This document shows, piece by piece, positions 1-5,269 of a stretch of 7,252 bases of DNA. Below the pieces are notes generated by a model that was not told where the DNA came from, did no database searches, and saw only the letters and a program-made list of their open reading frames with translations. This DNA is from Bacillota bacterium (GTDB taxonomy: Bacteria > Bacillota > Clostridia > Lutisporales > Lutisporaceae). Position 1 is the stretch's first letter; each line of letters begins with the position of its first letter. The translations under genes and the position numbers were made by a program. Location: assembly GCA_023230985.1 (NCBI GenBank), contig JALNWH010000095.1, positions 1 through 7,252 of the forward strand, read 5' to 3'.

Positions 1-929
1 AGGACACCGTTTATTCTTTCCGCAGAGGCACTAGCTCTTGGAAGCATAACGAATATCATGGAAACCATAATCATAGAAAACATTATCTGTGACACATATT
101 GAATAAATGCCATCAACTGTCCTACTTCCAAGTTTTTAGTCTCAATTAAGGTACTCCCGTACCAGATAACACCAACAATAGTAAAGTTCAAAATTACATT
201 AAGCAAAGGCATCATAAGAGACATGAGCCTACCAACTTTTAAAGCCGTGTCTGTAAGCTCCCTGTTTGATTTATTGAAACGTCTTTTTTCATAGTCAGTC
301 TTGTTAAAGGCTCTGATTACCCTTATGCCCGTTAAGGATTCTCTTAGAACTCTGTTTAAATTATCAATCTTTCCCTGAATTTTTTTAAAAAGGGGATATC
401 CTTTCGCCCCAATAACAGAGATTACGATTACCAATATTGGTGCAGACACAAGGAACACCTTGGATAGTTCAAGATTGGTTGTAAGTGCCATGATGATACC
501 GCCAATCATCATAAAGGGGGCTCTTATCATCAATCTCATAGACATAATAGTCACGTTTTGCATTTGATTGATATCATTAGTTGTTCTTGTGATAAGTGAT
601 GAAGTTCCCATTTTATCTATTTCATTCATAGAAAAGCTTTCAACTTTTTTAAAAACATCGCTCCTTAAATCGCGGCCATAGGCTAGTGCCGCTTTGGCAG
701 ATAAATATCGGGATACTACGGTAGCTGTCGTGCCAAGTATAGCTACTGTTAACATTAAACCTCCCGTTTTGTAAATGTATTGCAAATTGCCTGCCGCTAC
801 TCCCTTGTCCACAATATTTCCCATAAACCTAGGCAGCAGCAGTTCTGAAAAAACTCCCATAAGAGTCAATACAAGAACCCATATCACCTGCATTATATAA
901 GGCTTTAAATACTTTAATAATCTTACCAT
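1..929 (-). CDS. ABC exporter half-transporter, transmembrane domain (partial, C-terminus outside window)
   Basis: The first 309 codons of a fused membrane/ATPase exporter subunit can be read without a stop to the window edge; the nucleotide-binding domain lies outside. The start is the ATG at 929-927, preceded by AAAGGGAA at a suitable distance. About six hydrophobic stretches are visible (roughly residues 15-35, 55-77, 134-150, 157-175, 240-260, 275-295), the layout of a type IV ABC exporter. The segment around residues 103-120 (EIDKMGTSSLITRTTNDI) and the later RESLTGIRVIRAFNK (196-210) are typical intracellular coupling-loop sequences of the multidrug/lipid exporter family that includes heterodimeric EfrA/YheI/BmrC-like proteins. 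In that family the partner subunit usually follows, which would lie to the left of this window. It is last in the minus-strand series here, 55 bases after the HMA protein gene. The substrate cannot be told; the metal genes upstream suggest, but do not show, a stress or efflux role. Confidence 0.93.
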   Translation of the reverse strand, partial: MVRLLKYLKPYIMQVIWVLVLTLMGVFSELLLPRFMGNIVDKGVAAGNLQYIYKTGGLMLTVAILGTTATVVSRYLSAKAALAYGRDLRSDVFKKVESFSMNEIDKMGTSSLITRTTNDINQMQNVTIMSMRLMIRAPFMMIGGIIMALTTNLELSKVFLVSAPILVIVISVIGAKGYPLFKKIQGKIDNLNRVLRESLTGIRVIRAFNKTDYEKRRFNKSNRELTDTALKVGRLMSLMMPLLNVILNFTIVGVIWYGSTLIETKNLEVGQLMAFIQYVSQIMFSMIMVSMIFVMLPRASASAERINGV

Positions 930-961
930 TTTGTTCCCTTTCTTCGGAAGTAAAACTAATT

Positions 962-978
962 TATATTATCATAATATA
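962..978. repeat. AT-only perfect inverted repeat between HMA gene and ABC gene
   Basis: TATATTAT, one central C, then ATAATATA: a perfect 8-1-8 palindrome about 33 bases upstream of the ABC gene start. The right size for a dimeric repressor site, but the half-sites run opposite to the usual Fur/PerR order (ATAAT-n-ATTAT), so it is not called as either. With no T-run after it on the minus strand it does not look like an intrinsic terminator. In AT-rich DNA it may be chance. Confidence 0.4.
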
Positions 979-984
979 TTTGCT

Positions 985-1212
985 TTATTTCACTTTAGAT
1001 TTAATAACATCGAAACCCAATTTGTTTATTGCTTTTTCCACATCTTCAACGGATAGCTTTTCCTCATCAAACTCAAATTTAACCTTTGAGTTATTAAAGG
1101 ATACGGAAGCAGTGTCCTTAACTATGCCGTCAAAGCCTTTTAGCAGTCCTTCTATTTTTTGTGAACAGGATGGACAAACCAGCGTTTCCAATTGAATCGT
1201 TGCAGATTTCAT
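985..1212 (-). CDS. Small heavy-metal-associated (HMA) domain protein, CopZ-like
   Basis: A 75-residue protein that is a single HMA (ferredoxin-like) fold. It begins with a beta strand (residues 4-10), then the metal-binding loop LVCPSCSQKIE, with cysteines at positions 13 and 16 giving the CxxC pair, and ends with a KLGFDV strand typical of the family. Such proteins bind soft metal ions, classically Cu(I), and pass them to P-type ATPases in the cytoplasm. The loop has Leu-Val in place of the common Gly-Met before the first Cys, so copper should not be assumed. The ATG at 1212 has AAGGAG seven bases upstream. It lies 61 bases after the P-type ATPase gene, whose product has no N-terminal HMA domain of its own; this suggests it supplies that function as a separate polypeptide. 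A possible promoter overlaps the end of the ATPase gene. Confidence 0.9.
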   Translation of the reverse strand: MKSATIQLETLVCPSCSQKIEGLLKGFDGIVKDTASVSFNNSKVKFEFDEEKLSVEDVEKAINKLGFDVIKSKVK

Positions 1213-1255
1213 AATTACTCTCCTTCTTTACTCATTTTATTGTTTTATTTACTTT

Positions 1256-1285
1256 ATTATAGCTTACAATATGCTATTTTCTCAA
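1256..1285 (-). promoter_or_regulatory. Possible internal promoter for the HMA protein gene
   Basis: On the minus strand TTGAGA (1285-1280) is followed after 18 bases by TATAAT (1261-1256), about 44 bases ahead of the HMA gene start. The -35 element overlaps the last codons of the ATPase gene. The same hexamers and spacing occur in front of lemA. It would allow extra expression of the HMA protein relative to the ATPase. Sequence match only. Confidence 0.45.
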
Positions 1286-3127
1286 TCTATATCCTAATAA
1301 TCTCATACCATTTAAGATAACAGCAAGGATACTGCCTTCATGGACTAACATGCCTATAGACATATTCATCCAATCACCGAATATAAGACCGCCTAATAAT
1401 ATAATCACAACGCCTACTGCAATTACAATGTTTTGAATCATATTTCCGGCGGTTGCTTTAGCAAGCCCCAAGGCGTGGGATAAGCGGCTAAAATCAGAAT
1501 TCATAAGTACCACATCCGATGTTTCGATTGCCACATCTGTACCGCTGCCCATGGCTATTCCTATATTTGCTATAGCTAAAGATGGACTATCATTGACTCC
1601 ATCTCCAACGAAAGCAACGATCTGTCCTTCTTCAATGAGCTTTTTAACATAAGCGGATTTATCTTCGGGCAGCATATTACCGTACGCTTTGGTTAAACCT
1701 AATTCATTGCTAATAACATCAACTGTACCTTGATTATCTCCGGATAGCATTACAAGGTTCTTTACTCCTATTTTCTTTATTTTTTGCAGGTCTTCTTTGG
1801 CTTTCGGGCGTATCTGATCCCGAATACCCATAAGAATTTTTAGTTCTCCGTCTACTGCGACAAAAACAAGGGAGTTACCGTTCTCTTCCATTTCAGATGC
1901 ATCAGCTAATGCCTTTCCGTTTATTATAATGCTTTCCCTTTCCATTAGCGCCAAATTCCCCACAGCAATGCGATGCTCCATTATACTTGCAACAATACCT
2001 GCACCTTTTACTACTAGGGTATCTTTAACTTCGGAAAATGCAGTCTCTCCAATCTCTTCCAATACAGCTTTAGCTAAGGGATGATCTGATTCCCTCTCAA
2101 TGCTTGCAAGGTACCCCACTGCTTCATCAATATTGTCACCATAGTATTTTTTTTCTGAAACAGATGGATTTCCAACAGTTAAGGTTCCGGTTTTATCAAA
2201 GATCATTGTATCTATCCTGCTAAAGTCCCTTATCACTTCGCTACCTTTCAACAAAACACCATGACTTGCACCGTTGCCGATTCCCGCAACATTGGATACC
2301 GGGACACCAATAACTAATGCTCCCGGGCACCCTAAAACTAAAATAGTAATTGCCAGCTCCAAGTCCTTTGTAAAAAGCCAAACCATAAAAGAAATGATGA
2401 GAACAGCAGGAGTATAATATTTAGAAAAGCGGTCTATAAATCTTTCTGCTTCCGATTTTGAATCCTGCGCTTCTTCTACCAACTCTATTATTTTACCGAA
2501 AGTGGTGTCTTCACCTACCCGGTCTGCAACAATTTGAATGGTTCCATTATCAAGTATCGTACCGGCAAATACAGGGGTTCCGGCTTCCTTGGACACAGGC
2601 ATGGACTCTCCTGTAATACTTGCTTCATTAACGCTTCCTTCACCTGTTAAAACCCTTCCGTCTACAGGAATCTTTGCTCCTGTTTTAACAAGTAAAATAT
2701 CACCTGCATCAACCTCGTCGATATCTACTTCTTCAAATTCTCCGCCATCCATCTGCTTTAACGCACTTTCCGGTGCCATTTCCGTCAATGCTTTTATGGC
2801 GGAGCGGGTTTTGTTTAAAGTTCGCTGTTCCAAATATGCACCGAATAAAAACAAAAAAGTAACTATAGCCGATTCCTCAAAGTTTCGGATTAAAAAAGCA
2901 CCTGTAACCGCCATAGTTACCAAAACGTCAATGCTTATCACCTTTACCTTTATAGCTTGATACGCCTGAATAACAATGGGTAATACGCCGAGAATTGATG
3001 CGATAATTAATGACCACTTAAAAATGGTCATATTATTTATTGTCCATTTACTTAAAAAAGCAACAGCTATCAATACGCCTGTTATAAAAGCGATTTTGTT
3101 TTTGTTTTTAAAAATAATTCTCTGCAT
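1274..3127 (-). CDS. P1B-type heavy-metal translocating ATPase with CPG motif
   Basis: A 617-residue membrane pump that couples ATP hydrolysis to metal-ion transport. All family landmarks are visible: TGES of the actuator domain (172-175), phosphorylation motif DKTGT (Asp311), the P1B-specific HP dipeptide (SDHPLA, 349-350) and the hinge motif GDGVND (508-513). About eight membrane helices are apparent, four before the actuator, two around 240-275 and two after 563. The transport-site motif in helix 6 is CPG (267-269) instead of the common CPC, SPC or TPC, and helix 8 carries MLVHEGS (593-599), recalling the HEGGT/S signature of P1B-4 pumps. No N-terminal metal-binding domain is present; the protein starts directly at the first helix. 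The ATG at 3127 follows AAAGGAGAG. The gene sits between a hemerythrin-like short protein gene and a free HMA protein gene. Metal specificity is not determinable by reading; Zn/Cd, Fe(II), Co or Cu all remain possible. Confidence 0.96.
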   Translation of the reverse strand: MQRIIFKNKNKIAFITGVLIAVAFLSKWTINNMTIFKWSLIIASILGVLPIVIQAYQAIKVKVISIDVLVTMAVTGAFLIRNFEESAIVTFLFLFGAYLEQRTLNKTRSAIKALTEMAPESALKQMDGGEFEEVDIDEVDAGDILLVKTGAKIPVDGRVLTGEGSVNEASITGESMPVSKEAGTPVFAGTILDNGTIQIVADRVGEDTTFGKIIELVEEAQDSKSEAERFIDRFSKYYTPAVLIISFMVWLFTKDLELAITILVLGCPGALVIGVPVSNVAGIGNGASHGVLLKGSEVIRDFSRIDTMIFDKTGTLTVGNPSVSEKKYYGDNIDEAVGYLASIERESDHPLAKAVLEEIGETAFSEVKDTLVVKGAGIVASIMEHRIAVGNLALMERESIIINGKALADASEMEENGNSLVFVAVDGELKILMGIRDQIRPKAKEDLQKIKKIGVKNLVMLSGDNQGTVDVISNELGLTKAYGNMLPEDKSAYVKKLIEEGQIVAFVGDGVNDSPSLAIANIGIAMGSGTDVAIETSDVVLMNSDFSRLSHALGLAKATAGNMIQNIVIAVGVVIILLGGLIFGDWMNMSIGMLVHEGSILAVILNGMRLLGYRLRK

Positions 3128-3169
3128 TTTCTCTCCTTTAGTATGTTATAAAAAACAATCTATGAACAT

Positions 3170-3478
3170 TTATGCAAACGTGCAAAATCTAATAAAAGTG
3201 TCATCAATTTCTTTCAACATATTATATATTGCTTCATATGTAACACATACATCATCGGGAACTGTGTAATTATCCGTGATGCTGCGGAGCTCTTCCAATT
3301 CGTTAAGAAGTGAAAGACTTTCCGAGGATTCTTCTTTTATTTTCCCCTTTATTGTTTCATATACGCGTTTGACATCATGAAATTCCGGATGAGTTCCCCC
3401 GTGGACTCTTGCTACAACTGGAACATAAGACTCTAATTTTTCAAAATGCTTATTAAATACCTCTAAAAACTTTACCAC
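3170..3478 (-). CDS. Short RIC/ScdA-like (hemerythrin-type) protein, probably degenerate
   Basis: A 102-residue helical protein. Residues 5-45, with H11 and VHGGTHPEFHDV (25-36), resemble the first helices of the di-iron RIC/ScdA/YtfE proteins, which repair iron-sulfur clusters after nitrosative or oxidative damage. Residues 63-92 (ELRSITDNYTVPDDVCVTYEAIYNMLKEI) resemble their last part, usually written LR.LT.NY.PP.DAC.TYRALY. Missing are the N-terminal ScdA_N region, the central H..KEE..LFP and EH motifs, and the final HxHLENNILFP; the frame stops right where that last motif should start. Most di-iron ligands are therefore absent. Expression signals look intact: GTG at 3478 with AAGGAGAG seven bases upstream and an extended -10 promoter. 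It is first in the metal-ATPase gene series, 42 bases ahead of the ATPase. Either it is a decaying gene or a reduced protein without the usual catalytic centre. The family assignment comes from remembered motifs and is moderately sure. Confidence 0.62.
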   Translation of the reverse strand: MVKFLEVFNKHFEKLESYVPVVARVHGGTHPEFHDVKRVYETIKGKIKEESSESLSLLNELEELRSITDNYTVPDDVCVTYEAIYNMLKEIDDTFIRFCTFA

Positions 3479-3502
3479 AAAATCTCTCCTTTTTTTATTA
3501 GA

Positions 3503-3511
3503 ATTATAGCA
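3503..3511 (-). promoter_or_regulatory. Extended -10 promoter for the metal-ATPase gene series
   Basis: On the minus strand TGC-TATAAT (3511-3503) matches an extended -10 element. It lies 24 bases ahead of the GTG start of the RIC-like gene, leaving just enough leader for its AAGGAGAG site. There is no good TTGACA at 17-18 bases, as often with extended -10 promoters. The nearby inverted repeat at 3528-3566 covers where the -35 region would be, so it may control this promoter. Confidence 0.6.
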
Positions 3512-3527
3512 TGATTTACTTGGAAAT

Positions 3528-3566
3528 AATAGATTTGACTATTATTAAAACATTTGCAAATCTATT
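3528..3566. repeat. Perfect 10-bp inverted repeat, candidate operator
   Basis: AATAGATTTG (3528-3537) and CAAATCTATT (3557-3566) are exact reverse complements, separated by 19 bases that include the small palindrome TTTGCAAA (3553-3560). The left arm overlaps the -35 zone of the minus-strand promoter. The arm centres are about 29 bp apart, close to three helical turns, so two protein units could bind on one face of the DNA. The regulator is unknown; the pattern does not match the Fur box or the 12-2-12 ArsR/SmtB box. Confidence 0.55.
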
Positions 3567-3620
3567 GACTTTAGTTTTTCACAGTAATAAGCTACCCTAT
3601 TCCGACATTTAAGGTTTTAT

Positions 3621-3649
3621 CTGAGAATTTTTTGTTCTCAGCTTTTTTG
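3621..3649 (+). terminator. Intrinsic terminator with no recognised gene upstream
   Basis: CTGAGAA (3621-3627), a seven-base loop, then TTCTCAG (3635-3641) form a perfect 7-bp stem followed by C and six T with further T residues. It is oriented for plus-strand transcription; the minus-strand side lacks a T-run. There is no plus-strand gene before it in the window, so it ends either a short transcript begun after 3560 or is left over from a lost gene. Confidence 0.65.
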
Positions 3650-3686
3650 TTTATAAATGCAGATTCCCGCTATGTTATAAAATATG

Positions 3687-3729
3687 ATAAAGGAGAATTA
3701 ATTAAACGTGTAGAAATTATAAAGGAGAA
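3687..3729 (+). repeat. 11-bp direct repeat carrying AAGGAG
   Basis: ATAAAGGAGAA occurs at 3687-3697 and again at 3719-3729, 32 bases apart. Each copy has a full Shine-Dalgarno-like core, but neither is followed by a useful reading frame: GTG at 3708 is stopped at once, and TTG at 3731 opens only seven codons. It lies upstream of the likely lemA transcription start. Confidence 0.5.
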
Positions 3730-3740
3730 ATTGAAATTTT

Positions 3741-3770
3741 TTGAGATATATTAATATGTGAAATTATAAT
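3741..3770 (+). promoter_or_regulatory. Promoter for lemA-TPM-luxR unit
   Basis: TTGAGA (3741-3746), an 18-base spacer, and TATAAT (3765-3770), with a second overlapping TATAAT at 3770-3775 and a third at 3784-3789. Transcription would start near 3777, giving a leader of about 60 bases before the lemA ATG. The -35 and spacing are the same as the possible promoter in front of the HMA gene, fitting a housekeeping sigma factor. Confidence 0.6.
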
Positions 3771-3836
3771 ATAATAAAGAAGATATAATATCATGGTAGA
3801 AAAGATTAGGTAATTTAGATTTAGGAGGGGTCTTAA

Positions 3837-4400
3837 ATGAAAAAGGTATTTGGTCCGGTTTTAATAGTGCTGGTGATACTTGTAGTTATAATTATATCTA
3901 TTTTTGGCTCGTACAACGGTTTGGTATCTTCTGATGAAGCTGTAACAAGTTCTTGGAGCCAGGTAGAAAACCAGCTTCAACGAAGGATGGATTTGATTCC
4001 GAATTTGGTCAACACAGTAAAAGGTTATGCTTCTCATGAAGAAAAAATATTTACCGAAGTCACCAAAGCCAGGGAAAATCTCATGGGTGCAGGTACTGTA
4101 GGTGATAAAGCGAAGGCGGATCAGGAGCTTACAGGATCCTTATCCAGACTTCTTGCGATAGCGGAGAATTACCCGGAGCTAAAAGCCGATGCGAATTTCA
4201 GACAGCTTTCCGATGAGCTTGCAGGGACAGAAAATCGTATAGCGGTTTCCCGCATGGACTATAATAATGCTGTTCAGACATATAATGTAAAAGTGAGGAA
4301 GTTTCCCACATCCATTATTGCCGGGATGTTTAATTTCCAACAAAGGGATTACTTTGAGGCAGCTGAAGGAGCAAAAGAAGCTCCAAAGGTGGAGTTTTAG
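3837..4400 (+). CDS. lemA: LemA family membrane protein
   Basis: A 187-residue protein with one N-terminal membrane helix (about residues 5-24) and a long helical domain, the normal size and shape for LemA. Family signatures are clear: YNGLVSSDEAVTSSWSQV (26-43) with QLQRRMDLIPNLVNTVKGYA, then YPELKADANFRQLSDELAGTENRIAVSR (112-139), DYNNAVQTYN (141-150), FPTSIIAGMF and a terminal DYFEA. The bulk is predicted to form coiled helices; the topology is usually drawn with a short N-terminus and the helical part on the other side of the membrane. The biochemical role of LemA proteins is not established. ATG at 3837 follows AGGAGGGG. It is first in a unit with a TPM-domain gene five bases downstream, a pairing seen in many bacteria, which suggests the two products work together at the membrane. 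Confidence 0.96.
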   Translation: MKKVFGPVLIVLVILVVIIISIFGSYNGLVSSDEAVTSSWSQVENQLQRRMDLIPNLVNTVKGYASHEEKIFTEVTKARENLMGAGTVGDKAKADQELTGSLSRLLAIAENYPELKADANFRQLSDELAGTENRIAVSRMDYNNAVQTYNVKVRKFPTSIIAGMFNFQQRDYFEAAEGAKEAPKVEF

Positions 4401-4405
4401 TATGG

Positions 4406-5233
4406 GTGGTGATACCTTTGATTAAGTATTATATTTCCAAAATACCGGTGCTATTTTTGATAACCATAATTCTTACCTTTGCATTGGGTTGTTTAGTCAT
4501 TGCACAGTCTATACCCGCTAAGCCGGCTTCAAATACGATGGTTTTTGATTATGCTAAAATGGTCACGGAGAACGATATTCATGAAATGCAAAGAATTGGC
4601 AGAATAATCGAAGATAAGACAGGGGCACAGATTGTAGCAGTTACAGTAAAAGACTTGTCAGGAATGGAGATAGAGGATTATGCTATAAAGTTGTTCAGGG
4701 AATGGGGCATTGGCGACAAAAATAAAAACAACGGAATTTTGATTTTGGTAAATGAAGATAGTCTGCTGAAGAATCAAAGAGGCCGGATTCGTATAGAAGT
4801 CGGATACGGTCTGGAAGGTGCAATAAATGACGGTAAAGCAGGGGCTATTCTTGATGATTATGCTATGACTGCATTTGATGGCAAAGATTATTCAAAAGGT
4901 ATTAAAGACACATTTATGGCAATAGCATTGGAAGTTGCAAAAGAATATAACTTAGATTTACAAAGTGAAGGTTTGACGAATCTACAAAACTACCCTGTAG
5001 AAAATGACAGCGAAATTTTTCTGTATATAATAATTATAATAATTATTATTATTTTTCTAATTATAAGAAGAAAGTTAAAAGGCGGAGGTTATAAAGGCAG
5101 GGGAGGAACCTATTATGGAGGTTTCTTTGGCGGCGGTTCGGGCAGATCCGGAGGCTTCGGTGGGGGTTTTGGAGGCGGAGGATTCGGCGGCTTTGGCGGT
5201 GGTAGAAGCGGCGGTGGCGGTGCCAGCAGGTAG
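4406..5233 (+). CDS. TPM-domain (YgcG-like) membrane protein with Gly-rich tail
   Basis: 275 residues: an N-terminal hydrophobic segment acting as signal or anchor (about 13-33), a TPM domain (about 46-180), a second membrane helix (204-220) and a glycine-rich tail (226-275) ending GGGGASR. TPM-domain hallmarks include DYAIKLFREWGIGDKNKNNGILILV (91-115) and RIEVGYGLEGAINDGKAGAIL (129-149). TPM domains were linked to phosphatase activity in a plant photosystem II repair protein; in bacteria the function is unclear. The topology suggests the TPM domain is outside the cytoplasm and the tail inside. The second helix has nine isoleucines in a row (208-216). The start is uncertain: no ATG is in frame near the ribosome site, so GTG at 4406 (or 4409) is used, 11 bases after GGAG. 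An ATG at 4402 is better placed but out of frame. It follows lemA by five bases and precedes a LuxR-type gene by 36. Confidence 0.93.
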   Translation: MVIPLIKYYISKIPVLFLITIILTFALGCLVIAQSIPAKPASNTMVFDYAKMVTENDIHEMQRIGRIIEDKTGAQIVAVTVKDLSGMEIEDYAIKLFREWGIGDKNKNNGILILVNEDSLLKNQRGRIRIEVGYGLEGAINDGKAGAILDDYAMTAFDGKDYSKGIKDTFMAIALEVAKEYNLDLQSEGLTNLQNYPVENDSEIFLYIIIIIIIIIFLIIRRKLKGGGYKGRGGTYYGGFFGGGSGRSGGFGGGFGGGGFGGFGGGRSGGGGASR

Positions 5234-5269
5234 CGGACTTAGTAGTAGAAATAAGGAGAGGGAACCACC

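Larger units (their letters stand above)
3479..3836. other. Divergent intergenic region with several regulatory-looking elements
   Basis: 358 bases separate the minus-strand metal-ATPase series from plus-strand lemA. From left to right it holds the minus-strand promoter, a 10-bp inverted repeat, a plus-strand terminator hairpin, an 11-bp direct repeat with Shine-Dalgarno-like cores, and the lemA promoter and leader. No convincing protein-coding gene is seen. A frame open from 3575 to 3754 has no credible start, and a six-codon frame at 3793-3813 (MVEKIR) lies in the lemA leader with a poor ribosome binding site. Confidence 0.7.

Noticed and set aside
962..978. Fur/PerR box at the 8-1-8 palindrome
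   Set aside because: The half-sites are in the reverse order from the Fur/PerR consensus, so only a plain inverted repeat is reported.
980..1195. Plus-strand open frame of 71 codons
   Set aside because: Lies opposite the HMA protein gene; serine-rich antisense shadow with no ribosome site.
2538..2960. Plus-strand open frame of 140 codons
   Set aside because: Antisense to the P-type ATPase gene, whose motifs are unmistakable; composition is that of a shadow frame.
2976..3269. Plus-strand open frame of 97 codons
   Set aside because: Covers the ATPase start and the end of the RIC-like gene on the opposite strand; no ribosome site, no family resemblance.
3575..3754. Plus-strand frame of about 60 codons ending ...KEKLKFFEIY
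   Set aside because: No ATG or GTG with a ribosome site, and a terminator hairpin lies inside it. The last part looks protein-like but the stretch is too short and AT-rich to support a gene remnant.
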